Source: UBA1479 sp964012715 (GTDB lineage Bacteria > Pseudomonadota > Alphaproteobacteria > Rhodospirillales > Casp-alpha2). From it: DNA of 27,548 nt. The stretch is taken from positions 1 to 27,548 of the forward strand of contig CAXGUG010000050.1 of assembly GCA_964012715.1 (NCBI GenBank), read 5' to 3'. Shown one piece after another: positions 1 to 7,865 of the stretch. Under the pieces are notes generated by a model. The model was not told the origin of the DNA and did not search any database. It saw nothing but the letters and a program-made list of their open reading frames with translations. The stretch's first letter is position 1. Every line of letters starts with the position of its first letter. Both the position numbers and the translations under genes were made by a program.

Positions 1-1476
1 GCCGACGCGGGGACCATGCGCGACATTCGCGGGCGGGAGATTTCGATGATCTTTCAGAACCCGCGCGCGGCCCTGAACCCGATCCGCAAGATCGGACGGC
101 AATTGGAAGACGTGATGCGCCAGCACGGCTTCGCGACCCGTCAGGACGCCAAGCAGAAAGCCATCGAGCTTTTGAAGATGGTCCGCATCAACAATCCGCA
201 AGACCGCTACCATTCCTATCCGCACGAGCTGTCGGGCGGGATGTGCCAACGCGTTGTGATCGCCATCGCCATCGCGTGCCAACCGCGCCTGTTGATCGCG
301 GATGAGCCGACCACGGGCCTGGACGTGACCACGCAAAAAGCGGTCTTGGACCTGGTCAAGGAACTGGCCGCCGCGCGCAGCATGTCGACGATCCTGATCA
401 CGCATGATCTGGGGCTGGCGGCGGCCTATTGCGACCGAGTGATCGTGATGGAAAAAGGGCGCGTGGTCGAAAGTGCGTCGGTCGCCGGCATGTTCGATCA
501 TCCGGCGCACGATTACACCCGCAAGCTGATCCGCGCGACGCCGCGTCTGGGCTGCACCATTCGCGATCTGCTGCCCGAAGGCATGGAGCCGACAGCCCCG
601 CCCGTGCCGAAGACCCCTGGGCCCGAGATCACGGGGCCGTTGTTGAAGGTCACCGATCTGGTCAAGGAATTCCCGATGCAAAGCCGCGCCGGCGGCTTCC
701 TGAGCCGGTTCCGCAAGGCCAAGGACGCACCCGAAGCGCCGCCGGTATTCCGCGCCGTCGACGGCCTGAACATGAGCATCGATTACGGCGAAAGCGTCGG
801 CCTGGTCGGCGAGTCCGGCTGCGGCAAATCGACAACCTCGTCGATGGTGATGCGCCTGCTCGACCCGACATCGGGCAGCATCGAATTTGACGGCACCGAC
901 GTCGGTGCGATCCCGTCCAAGGATTTCGCGACCTCGGCCCATCGGTCGAAATTGCAGATGGTGTTTCAGGACCCGACGGATTCCCTCAACCCGCGTTTCA
1001 CGGCGCGGCAATCAATATCCGACCCGCTCTTCCGCTTGGGTGGGCCGGACGCGCGGCGCGATGTCGACCGGCGGGTCGCGGAACTGGCCGATATGGTCGG
1101 ACTTCCGCGTCACTTGCTGGAACGGTTTCCGCACCAACTTTCCGGTGGGCAAAAGGCCCGCGTCGGCATCGCCCGCGCAATCGCCCTGAAACCGAAGCTC
1201 CTGATCCTGGACGAACCGACGGCGGCGCTCGACGTCTCGGTGCAGGCCGTGGTGCTGAACCTGCTGCTCGACCTCAAGGCCGAACTGGACATGAGCTATC
1301 TGTTCGTTTCCCATGACCTGAACGTGGTGCGCCTGTTGTGCGAACGGGTCATCGTGATGCGCGGCGGCCGGATCGAGGAACAGGGCCCGACTGAGACCTT
1401 GATGACCGCGCCGCAAAGCGACTACACCCGCAGCCTGTTGGATGCGATCCCCCATCCGCCGGAAATGGCGGCATGA
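1..1476 (+). CDS. Fused two-domain ABC transporter ATPase, peptide/nickel (Dpp/Opp) type, 5' truncated
   Basis: Cytoplasmic ATPase of an oligopeptide-type importer, carrying both ATPase modules (DppD-like plus DppF-like) in one chain. The frame is open from base 1, and the first Walker A lies outside the window, so the gene is 5' partial; the ATG at 16 is internal. Seen in the first module: Q-loop (MIFQNP), signature LSGGMCQR, Walker B LLIADEP and switch histidine (ITHD). An oligopeptide-type linker follows. The second module is complete: Walker A GESGCGKST, Q-loop QMVFQDP, signature LSGGQ, Walker B LLILDEP and VSHD. The stop overlaps the allophanate hydrolase start (ATGA), implying co-translation. 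The substrate cannot be read from the ATPase. A nitrogen-rich substrate yielding allophanate is an inference from this coupling. Family certain, substrate unknown. Confidence 0.95.
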   Translation, partial: ADAGTMRDIRGREISMIFQNPRAALNPIRKIGRQLEDVMRQHGFATRQDAKQKAIELLKMVRINNPQDRYHSYPHELSGGMCQRVVIAIAIACQPRLLIADEPTTGLDVTTQKAVLDLVKELAAARSMSTILITHDLGLAAAYCDRVIVMEKGRVVESASVAGMFDHPAHDYTRKLIRATPRLGCTIRDLLPEGMEPTAPPVPKTPGPEITGPLLKVTDLVKEFPMQSRAGGFLSRFRKAKDAPEAPPVFRAVDGLNMSIDYGESVGLVGESGCGKSTTSSMVMRLLDPTSGSIEFDGTDVGAIPSKDFATSAHRSKLQMVFQDPTDSLNPRFTARQSISDPLFRLGGPDARRDVDRRVAELADMVGLPRHLLERFPHQLSGGQKARVGIARAIALKPKLLILDEPTAALDVSVQAVVLNLLLDLKAELDMSYLFVSHDLNVVRLLCERVIVMRGGRIEEQGPTETLMTAPQSDYTRSLLDAIPHPPEMAA

Positions 1477-3287
1477 ACGAGGAACCGATGACGATCCCCC
1501 GCTCGCCTTTGACCATTGCTTCTTTGCACGCGGACTACGCCGCCGGCCGCGCCATCGCCGACGTGATCGCCGAGGTCTATGCCCGATATGACGAGGTTGC
1601 CGACCCCGGCATCTTCATCCATCTGGCGGACCCGGCGTCGGTCGCGGCCGAGGCGGCGGGCCTGGGTGCGTTCGATCCGAAAGCGAAGCCGCTTTGGGGC
1701 GTGCTCTTCGCGGTCAAGGACAACATCGACGTCGCGGGCATGCCGACGACTGCGGCCTGTCCCGCTTTCTCCTATATGCCGGAAGAAGATGCGCCGGTCG
1801 TTGCCCGCCTTCGGGCAGCCGGTGCGATCGTGATCGGCAAGGCCAACCTGGATCAGTTCGCGACCGGTCTGGTCGGCACGCGCACGCCCTATCCCATCCC
1901 GCGCAACGCCCTGGACCCGGCCCTGGTGCCGGGTGGATCATCGTCCGGATCGGCGGTTGCCGTGGCGCAGGGGCTGGCGGCGTTTTCGCTCGGAACCGAT
2001 ACGGCGGGCTCGGGTCGTATCCCGGCGGGGCTGAACGGCCTGGTCGGGCTGAAGCCGTCCCTGGGCGCGTTGTCGACCCGGGGCGTCGTGCCGGCCTGTC
2101 GCACCTTGGATTGCGTCTCGATCTTCGCCCATACGGTGGATGAGGCCCATCGCGTGTTCGACGTCGCCTGCGCCTATGACGCGGAAGAACCCTATTCCCG
2201 GCCGTGGGCGGGGGCATCCTTCGCGGCGCCCGCGGACGGCCTGCGCATCGGCGTTCCGGCCAAGGCGGATCGTAAATTCTTCGGCGATGCGGCAGCGCAG
2301 GAAAGCTACGAAAAGACATTGGCCGATCTGGCGCGGCGCGGGGCTGAGATCGTCGAGATCCCGTTCCAATCGTTCTACGACATCGCCCTGCTGCTCTACG
2401 AAGGTCCCTGGGTGGCGGAGCGCTATGCGGCCATCGACGCCTTCATCGACAGCAATGAAGACGACCTGCATCCCGTCACCCGTGCGATCACGATCAAGGC
2501 GCGAAACTTCAACGCGGTCGATACCTTCAAGGCGCAATACAAACTGGCTGATCTGAAACGCCGCTGCGCGCAGGCGATCGAGGGTGTGGATATGCTCTGC
2601 GTCCCGACCGCGCCGACCTGGTACACGGCCGAGGAAAACCTGGCCGATCCCATCGGCACCAATTCGAACCTCGGCACCTATACCAACTTCGTCAACCTGA
2701 TGGGGATGTGCGGGCTGGCCCTGCCGACGGGGAGGCAATCCGACGGCCGCCCGGCCAGCGTGACGTTGCTGGCGGCGGACGGCGGGGACAGGTTCCTGGC
2801 CGGTATCGCCGACGCCTTTCAATCGGGCGGCAGCATGACCGGCGGGGGCGGGGCGAAAAAAACCGGCGATATCGAACTCGCGGTGGTCGGCGCGCATCTG
2901 ACGGGCCTGCCGTTGAACGGCGAGTTGACGGGCCTGGGCGCCAGGCTGGTCGGCACGGCCCGCACGCGGCCCGATTACCGATTATTCGAATTGTCGGGGA
3001 CCGAGCCGCGCAAGCCGGGATTGCTGCGCGTTGCCGACGGCACCGGTCACGCGATCGAGGTTGAAATCTGGTCCCTGTCGGCGGATGCCTTCGGGCGGTT
3101 CGTGTCGCGCATTCCGGCCCCGCTTGGGCTGGGAACCTTGCGGCTCGACGGCGGGGCGCAGGCCAAGGGCTTCATCGTCGAAAGCGAAGGGGTCAAGGAC
3201 GCGCGCGATATTTCCGATTTTGGCGGCTGGCGCGATTACCTGGCGCACGTCGGGTCAAAAGAAGGGGCCGGTACGGCAGTCGCCTGA
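1473..3287 (+). CDS. atzF: Allophanate hydrolase (AtzF/DUR2 type)
   Basis: Amidase-signature enzyme that hydrolyses allophanate, ending in ammonia and CO2; cytoplasmic. Seen: the Ser-cisSer-Lys triad as K82 (AVKDN), S156 (GGSSSGS) and S180 (TAGSGR), with the same spacing as in AtzF. The substrate region is followed by a C-terminal domain from about residue 470, typical of full-length allophanate hydrolases (about 600 aa; here 604). Start: ATG 1473 overlaps the upstream stop. ATG 1488 is an alternative with GAGGA four bases upstream. No urea carboxylase is visible in the window; the only operon partner is a peptide-type ABC ATPase. This suggests that allophanate arises from an imported compound such as biuret or another amide, with any upstream hydrolase outside the window (inference). 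It converges on tctA with a 37-bp gap. Confidence 0.93.
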   Translation: MNEEPMTIPRSPLTIASLHADYAAGRAIADVIAEVYARYDEVADPGIFIHLADPASVAAEAAGLGAFDPKAKPLWGVLFAVKDNIDVAGMPTTAACPAFSYMPEEDAPVVARLRAAGAIVIGKANLDQFATGLVGTRTPYPIPRNALDPALVPGGSSSGSAVAVAQGLAAFSLGTDTAGSGRIPAGLNGLVGLKPSLGALSTRGVVPACRTLDCVSIFAHTVDEAHRVFDVACAYDAEEPYSRPWAGASFAAPADGLRIGVPAKADRKFFGDAAAQESYEKTLADLARRGAEIVEIPFQSFYDIALLLYEGPWVAERYAAIDAFIDSNEDDLHPVTRAITIKARNFNAVDTFKAQYKLADLKRRCAQAIEGVDMLCVPTAPTWYTAEENLADPIGTNSNLGTYTNFVNLMGMCGLALPTGRQSDGRPASVTLLAADGGDRFLAGIADAFQSGGSMTGGGGAKKTGDIELAVVGAHLTGLPLNGELTGLGARLVGTARTRPDYRLFELSGTEPRKPGLLRVADGTGHAIEVEIWSLSADAFGRFVSRIPAPLGLGTLRLDGGAQAKGFIVESEGVKDARDISDFGGWRDYLAHVGSKEGAGTAVA

Positions 3288-3324
3288 CGCCGCACCGACC
3301 CCGCATCTTTCACGTCTTTTCTGC

Positions 3325-4866
3325 TTACCCTTCGTCCAGGGAGATCGTTTCCTGGCTTGCGCCGTTCGTGGCCTTGCGTCGGTTCTGCACCGCCCGCCAG
3401 ATCATCGCCGCCAGGGTCAATGCGGCCATGGCGACGAACAGCAGGGAGATCGGCCGCTCGACGAAGATCATCGGGCTGCCGCCCGACATGATCATGGCGC
3501 GGCGCACGCCGTCTTCCAGCAGCGGCCCCAACAGGAACGCGATCAGCATCGGCAGGGGCGAGAACCCGGCCCGCCGCATGACGTAGCCCAACACCCCGAA
3601 GGCATACATCACGCCGACGTCGAAGATCTGCCGGGTCGTCGCGTAAACGCCGATGGTCGCGACCAACAGGATGATCGGGAACAGCACGCGTTTGTCGATG
3701 GCCAGGGCATAACGCGCCAGATGGATGAAGCCAAAGCCCATCGAGATCAGCAAAAGGTTGGCCAGGATCAGGCTGAAGAAAATGGCGTAAAGCAGGGGGC
3801 CCTGCTGTTCCATCAGAAACGGCCCCGGCGTCAAGCCATGGATCATGAAGGCACCCAGGACCAACGCCGCCTCGATATTGCCGGGGATGCCCAGCGTCAC
3901 CAGCGGGATCAGGTTGGCCCCGGTCCCCGCACTGTTGCCGGCCTCGGCGGCGGCGATGCCCTTCAGCCCGCCGCGTCCGATCTTGTCTTCCGGTTTCGAC
4001 AGGCGCTTGGCCGTCAGATAGGACAGGAACGCCCCGACGGTCGCGCCCAGGCCGGGCGTCGCGCCGATGAAGGTGCCGATGGCCCCGGACCGCAGGATCG
4101 TCGGCAGCAACGGGATCAGTTCGCGAAGGCGCAGCGGCTCTCCGCCCTTGGCCTGGTCCATGCCGCTCAGGGCGATGTCCTCATGGCCGCTGACTTCCTT
4201 ACGCAGCTGCACGAAGGCTTCCGAGAACACCAACAGGCCCAGCAGGATCGGGACGATGGAAAAGCCGTCGTCCAGGTTCGCGATGTCGAACGTAAACCGC
4301 GCCTTGGCCGTGAACAGGTCGCGCCCGACGGTGCCGATCAACAAACCGAAGCCGGTCGAGATCATGCCCTTGATCGGCGACGATCCGACCAGGGCACCGA
4401 TGATCAACAACGCGAACAGCACGATCGCCGCGTATTCGGGCGGACCGACCTTCAGCGCCACGGCGGCGATGGGCGCGGCGACCAACAGCAGCACGATATC
4501 GGAAAACAGATCGCCGATGACCGAGGCATAAAGCGCCGTATGCAGCGCCTTTTTGGACTGACCCTTTTTGGTCAGCTGATGCCCGTCAATGGCGGTGAAA
4601 CTGGCCTGCGACGTGCCCGGCATGTTCAACAGGATCGCCGGGATACTGCCGCCGAAGCTGGTGCCCTTGCCGATCGCCAGCAACGAGACGATGCCGACCA
4701 CAGGGTCCAGATAATAAGTAAAGGGGATCAGCAGTCCGATGGCCACGTTGCCGCCGATTCCCGGCAGAGCGCCGAAAAGAAACCCCAGGATGATGCCCAG
4801 ACATGCGAAGACAAGGTTCTGGACACTGGCAACTAACTCTATAGCTGCGGTCAAATTTTCGAGCAA
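3325..4866 (-). CDS. tctA: Tripartite tricarboxylate transporter large permease TctA
   Basis: Large inner-membrane subunit of a TTT carrier. It forms the ion-coupled transport pathway that accepts carboxylate from the periplasmic TctC-type protein. The 513-aa length fits the family (about 500). Seen: many hydrophobic segments, the N-terminal ALPGIGG and GKGTSFGGSIPAILLNMPG motifs, and the repeated ATPGLGA / TLGIPG motifs characteristic of TctA. The start is TTG at 4866, preceded by AAAGAGG (4878-4872) five bases upstream. It is transcribed away from tctC-tctB, an unusual split because the three subunits usually form one operon. The 463-bp divergent region would let one regulator control both arms. 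The substrate is not deducible. Confidence 0.95.
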   Translation of the reverse strand: MLENLTAAIELVASVQNLVFACLGIILGFLFGALPGIGGNVAIGLLIPFTYYLDPVVGIVSLLAIGKGTSFGGSIPAILLNMPGTSQASFTAIDGHQLTKKGQSKKALHTALYASVIGDLFSDIVLLLVAAPIAAVALKVGPPEYAAIVLFALLIIGALVGSSPIKGMISTGFGLLIGTVGRDLFTAKARFTFDIANLDDGFSIVPILLGLLVFSEAFVQLRKEVSGHEDIALSGMDQAKGGEPLRLRELIPLLPTILRSGAIGTFIGATPGLGATVGAFLSYLTAKRLSKPEDKIGRGGLKGIAAAEAGNSAGTGANLIPLVTLGIPGNIEAALVLGAFMIHGLTPGPFLMEQQGPLLYAIFFSLILANLLLISMGFGFIHLARYALAIDKRVLFPIILLVATIGVYATTRQIFDVGVMYAFGVLGYVMRRAGFSPLPMLIAFLLGPLLEDGVRRAMIMSGGSPMIFVERPISLLFVAMAALTLAAMIWRAVQNRRKATNGASQETISLDEG

Positions 4867-5110
4867 GGAAGCCTCTTTGTCTTGTTGTTATAAAGGTTTC
4901 CTCCAACATGCCGGCGGTGTCTTGTTGCCCCGTCCGGTTCCTCGGCGATCTTGCGTCGCCTGAATGAGAAAAGCATTTATCATGCTGTTTTTATTGTATT
5001 TTTATTCGTATTCGGCGCGTTTTCCAGGATTCTGCATGGCCATTCTGTGGCGGAAACTTAAAATCCGCAGTGGAATTCGCAGGAACAATGGTTACGGATT
5101 TCGCGGCTGC

Positions 5111-5138
5111 TTGACAACCTAAAAAACTATGATGTAAT
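5111..5138 (+). promoter_or_regulatory. Sigma70-type promoter for tctC-tctB
   Basis: A perfect -35 box TTGACA (5111-5116) and a -10-like TGTAAT (5133-5138) are separated by 16 bases in an A-rich spacer. They point to tctC, about 190 bases downstream, and would give a long untranslated leader. Found by eye only. Confidence 0.65.
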
Positions 5139-5256
5139 GGCCGGACGAGATCGGAAAACGATCCATGGACCGGCCCAGCAAGCCTGGGGGAAACCTCCGA
5201 AACAAGAATGACAGGAGAGTACGCCTAATCCGAATCAAAAGACCGACGATAGGCGT
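5139..5256 (+). promoter_or_regulatory. Candidate structured 5' leader of tctC
   Basis: Several inverted repeats follow the promoter in order. GGCCGG (5139-5144) pairs with CCGGCC (5170-5175) and encloses GATCG (5149-5153) / CGATC (5159-5163) with a GAAAA loop. Next is a G-rich stem, GGGGG-AAA-CCTCC, near 5186-5198. Last, ACGCCTA (5221-5227) pairs with TAGGCGT (5250-5256) around 22 bases. Together they could form an RNA domain that senses ligand or controls translation. The first repeat could equally be a DNA operator. I do not recognise a named riboswitch class. Confidence 0.35.
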
Positions 5257-5329
5257 GGTGACGCAACGGCGCGGCAGCTACGAGCTCCCTTGTTAAAAAA
5301 ATCAACTTTCAACATGGAGTGTTTCGAAA

Positions 5330-6304
5330 ATGGCTTTCTCGCGTTTCCGCGGCCTGCTCGGCGCTATGGCCGTCGCTGCCGTCGGCGTTGCGGCGCTGAT
5401 TCAACCGGCCCCTGCCAAGGCGGCTTTCCCCGAAAAACCCATCACCATTCTGGTCGGCTACGGCGCCGGCGGCATGACCGACGTGTCGACCCGTATTCTG
5501 GCCGAGAAGCTGGAAAAGATTCTGGGCGTCGACATCATCGTCGAAAACAAGCCGGGCGCCGGTGGCACCCTGGCCTGGGCCGCGCTGCTGGAACGTCCGG
5601 CTGACGGCTACACCATCACCAGCTTCGGTTCGTCCGCCTATGTCACGGCGATCATGCTCGACCGCAAGATCGGCCTGAAGGACTTCTCGCCCATCGGCAG
5701 CTTCATGGTGCAGCAGCGGGTTCTGTTCTCGCGCAAGGACATGCCCTTCAAGACCCTTGAAGAAATGATGGCCTATGCCAAGGACAAGCCGGTCACCTTC
5801 GCCGACGGTGGCGCATATTGGGCGGCCCGCTCGGTCGAAGCCTTCGCCAAGCAGTTCGATCTGAAAATCCGCCTCGTGCCGTTCCGCAGCGGCGCCGAAG
5901 GCTCCGCCGCCATCCTGGGCGGTCACGTCGCGACCGCCGAAACGGGTGTCGGCACCGGTGCCTGGCTGGGTGCGACCCGCGAGGGCAAGCTCAACGTTTT
6001 GGCCGTTCTCAGCCCGGGCAACCTCGACAACGTCGGCCAGCCCGGCGTGAAGAGCTTCGCCGACGTCGGCGCCAAGTTCCTGCCACAGATGTATTACGGC
6101 TACGCGGCCAAGGCCGGCACCCCGCCGGAGAATATGAAGATCCTGGCCGCTGCAGTGAAGAAGGCCCTGGAAGATCCGGACACCGAGAAGAAGTTCAAGG
6201 CCCGCGATCTGATCCCGGAATGGATCGCCGGTGAACCGTATCTGAAGTCCCTGGCGGCGATGACTGACGAAGCCAAGGAACTGAAGGCTTATCTGGCGAA
6301 ATGA
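5330..6304 (+). CDS. tctC: TctC/Bug-family periplasmic solute-binding protein
   Basis: Extracytoplasmic receptor of the TTT system; it binds a carboxylated solute in the periplasm and delivers it to TctA/TctB. Seen: a signal peptide (hydrophobic core about residues 8-25, likely cleavage after AKA near residue 31), then the typical mature start FPEKPITILVGYGAGGMTD. The family landmarks VENKPGAGG and PADGYT follow. Length 324 aa is normal. The ATG at 5330 is preceded by GGAG ten bases upstream. The stop overlaps tctB by ATGA, indicating coupled translation. Bug proteins have very diverse ligands, so the substrate is unknown. The neighbouring BKACE and DUF3604 genes hint at a catabolic carboxylate (inference). 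Confidence 0.95.
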   Translation: MAFSRFRGLLGAMAVAAVGVAALIQPAPAKAAFPEKPITILVGYGAGGMTDVSTRILAEKLEKILGVDIIVENKPGAGGTLAWAALLERPADGYTITSFGSSAYVTAIMLDRKIGLKDFSPIGSFMVQQRVLFSRKDMPFKTLEEMMAYAKDKPVTFADGGAYWAARSVEAFAKQFDLKIRLVPFRSGAEGSAAILGGHVATAETGVGTGAWLGATREGKLNVLAVLSPGNLDNVGQPGVKSFADVGAKFLPQMYYGYAAKAGTPPENMKILAAAVKKALEDPDTEKKFKARDLIPEWIAGEPYLKSLAAMTDEAKELKAYLAK

Positions 6305-6822
6305 CAGCCACGGCCACACGGTCTGAGAGAATGCGTGACGCCGTTTCCGGCGTCACGCTTCTCGCCTTTGCGCTGGCCTTATGGTTCGTCCTGATCCCGC
6401 TTTACGCCGGGGGGCATGGCGACCATACGACCTTGGCGGAGATCGCCGCGATCTTGATCGGTAGCCTCGCTGCCTTGTTGATCGTGCTGGCGGCCATCGG
6501 CATCCCCAGTGCTTCGTCCAATGCGTCCGAGGACGATCCTTTCCTCGACATGGGGGGCGACCGCGAACCGCCGCGCCTGATTCTGCTGGCCGGGGTATGG
6601 GGGCTGTTCGTGCTCGGGCTCGGTTATTTCGGGTTCTACGTTTGCGGGGCGTTCGCCGTCGCGGCGTCGTTCCTGTTGCTGGGGATCCGGTCACCGGTCC
6701 GTATTGTCGCCTGGACGGCAGGCTCCCTGGTGATCAGCTATCTGATCTTCGATCTGGGCTTCAAGCTGTCGTTACCGGTCGGGCGCCTGGTTTCCGAGCT
6801 GATCCATACGGTCCTGACCTGA
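6301..6822 (+). CDS. tctB: TctB-family small permease subunit
   Basis: Small membrane subunit of the TTT transporter, poorly conserved in sequence and assigned here from size, topology and position. The 173 residues contain four hydrophobic stretches at about 16-38, 44-68, 93-128 (long, perhaps a hairpin) and 134-157. An acidic, polar loop lies at about 70-92. This is the standard TctB plan. The start ATG overlaps the tctC stop (ATGA). The reading frame ends about 105 bases before the following GntR regulator, and no clear T-tailed terminator lies between them. Confidence 0.88.
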   Translation: MTATATRSERMRDAVSGVTLLAFALALWFVLIPLYAGGHGDHTTLAEIAAILIGSLAALLIVLAAIGIPSASSNASEDDPFLDMGGDREPPRLILLAGVWGLFVLGLGYFGFYVCGAFAVAASFLLLGIRSPVRIVAWTAGSLVISYLIFDLGFKLSLPVGRLVSELIHTVLT

Positions 6823-6890
6823 CCGAAATTATCTTGCCGGTCGGTCCCTTCGGCCGGTGATGGGTGTGTGGGATGCTTTCCCCCGGCGGT

Positions 6891-6910
6891 TTTGCCATTA
6901 TATTGGCAAA
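6891..6910. promoter_or_regulatory. Inverted repeat, likely operator of the UTRA regulator
   Basis: Arms TTTGCCA (6891-6897) and TGGCAAA (6904-6910) are perfect 7-bp inverted repeats around a six-base AT centre. They end 19 bases before the preferred start codon at 6930. A dyad at this distance fits autoregulation by the GntR protein encoded just downstream. It also argues against the longer reading that would start at 6864. Confidence 0.5.
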
Positions 6911-6929
6911 CGCGGGACAGAGAGACCGC

Positions 6930-7793
6930 ATGTCCACAACAAACGCCCAAACCACGGGAGAACAGTCCATGGCCCAACCCGAGGCCGCAACCATCCCTGA
7001 GTCCGATGGCCTGTCCGACATGGAGCGGCTGGCCCAGGACGAACGCATCCAGGCGCTATGCAACGCCCTGGACCGGGCGGTCGCGCAGCGCGGGGAATCC
7101 AAGGTTCAAACTCTCAGCGGCGCCCTGTTCAATCTGATCGAACGGGGCTTTTGGCGACCCGGCGACAAACTGCCGGGCGAAAAAGAATTCAGCCAGGTTT
7201 TGGGCCTCAGCCTGGGCACGGTCCAGGCCGCGATGCGCGAGCTGGTTTCGGCGCGCCTGTTGGAACGGCGGCGCGGTGCCGGGACGTTCGTCGCCGACGC
7301 CAAGGAATTGGGGTCCAGCATCTGGCATTTCCGCTTTCGCACCCTGGACGGCAAGAATCTGTTGCCGTGGAAAAGCACGGTCCTGTCGGTCGAGGAAATC
7401 GGCGACCAGGGACCGTGGGCGGACTTCCTCAGCTTCGCCCCCAGCTATATCCGCATCCGCCGCGTCAACGACATGCAGGCGTTCAAGGTTTATTCCGAGA
7501 TGTATCTGGATGGGCCGCGGTTCCGCCCGCTGCTCGACGTGCCGTTCGAGATGCTGGCCCAGAAGAACATCCGCGTGTTCCTGCACGAGCGCTATAACGC
7601 GCCGACCTTCCGGGGCGTGCACCGCGTCGCTTCGACCTCGATCTCGAAGGACGTCGCGCCGTTGATCGGCGTCGATGCCGGCTCGCCCGGCCTGTTGATC
7701 AAGGCCCTGTGCTTTACCTTCCGCGACGCGCCGATCACCTATCAGACGATCGTCGTGCCGGAAACGCCGCACGAGTTGGAAATCCTCGGCTGA
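6930..7793 (+). CDS. GntR-family transcriptional regulator (HutC/UTRA subfamily)
   Basis: DNA-binding repressor or activator with an N-terminal winged helix and a C-terminal UTRA ligand-binding domain. Seen: the wHTH around RPGDKLPGEKEFSQVLGLSLGTVQAAMREL, ending in ERRRGAGTFVAD, then a UTRA domain with the terminal PITYQTIVVP pattern. I chose ATG 6930 (287 aa). ATG 6969 is equally possible and has GGGAG eight bases upstream; the frame stays open back to 6864, but that would swallow the inverted repeat at 6891-6910. UTRA ligands are usually small organic molecules. Position suggests control of tctA/tctCB and possibly the converging DUF3604 unit (inference). Confidence 0.9.
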   Translation: MSTTNAQTTGEQSMAQPEAATIPESDGLSDMERLAQDERIQALCNALDRAVAQRGESKVQTLSGALFNLIERGFWRPGDKLPGEKEFSQVLGLSLGTVQAAMRELVSARLLERRRGAGTFVADAKELGSSIWHFRFRTLDGKNLLPWKSTVLSVEEIGDQGPWADFLSFAPSYIRIRRVNDMQAFKVYSEMYLDGPRFRPLLDVPFEMLAQKNIRVFLHERYNAPTFRGVHRVASTSISKDVAPLIGVDAGSPGLLIKALCFTFRDAPITYQTIVVPETPHELEILG

Positions 7794-7794
7794 C

Positions 7795-7828
7795 AAAAAA
7801 ATGGCCGGCGCGGGGGAGTGCGCCGGCC
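7795..7828 (-). terminator. Rho-independent terminator of the DUF3604 gene
   Basis: Perfect 9-bp stem GGCCGGCGC (7803-7811) / GCGCCGGCC (7820-7828) with an eight-base loop. On the minus strand it is followed after one base by seven T residues (7801-7795). It ends leftward transcription from the gene stopping at 7866. It lies directly after the converging GntR stop, but has no T-run on the plus strand. Confidence 0.85.
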
Positions 7829-7865
7829 CACCCGCGAGAGGGTGTCGTGATTTTGCGTTCGGCCC

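Larger units (their letters stand above)
4867..5329. other. Divergent control region between tctA and tctC
   Basis: This 463-bp stretch holds no convincing gene. Its left part (about 4960-5030) is markedly AT-rich and contains a short inverted repeat, AGCAT (4972-4976) against ATGCT (4982-4986), which could be part of the tctA promoter or an operator. Its right part holds the tctC promoter and a long leader with several inverted repeats, listed separately. The tctC ribosome-binding site is GGAG at 5316-5319. Confidence 0.7.

Noticed and set aside
3031..4836. Long open frame on the plus strand opposite tctA
   Set aside because: Its product is low-complexity, rich in Arg, Gln, Asp and Gly, with no domain. 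It mirrors a high-GC coding sequence that is clearly TctA on the other strand.
5141..5149. Guanidine-III riboswitch, because the leader contains CCGGACGAG, as I recall that class does
   Set aside because: The rest of the class consensus and its pseudoknot partner are not found, and TTT transporters are not a typical target. Similarity over nine bases is not enough.
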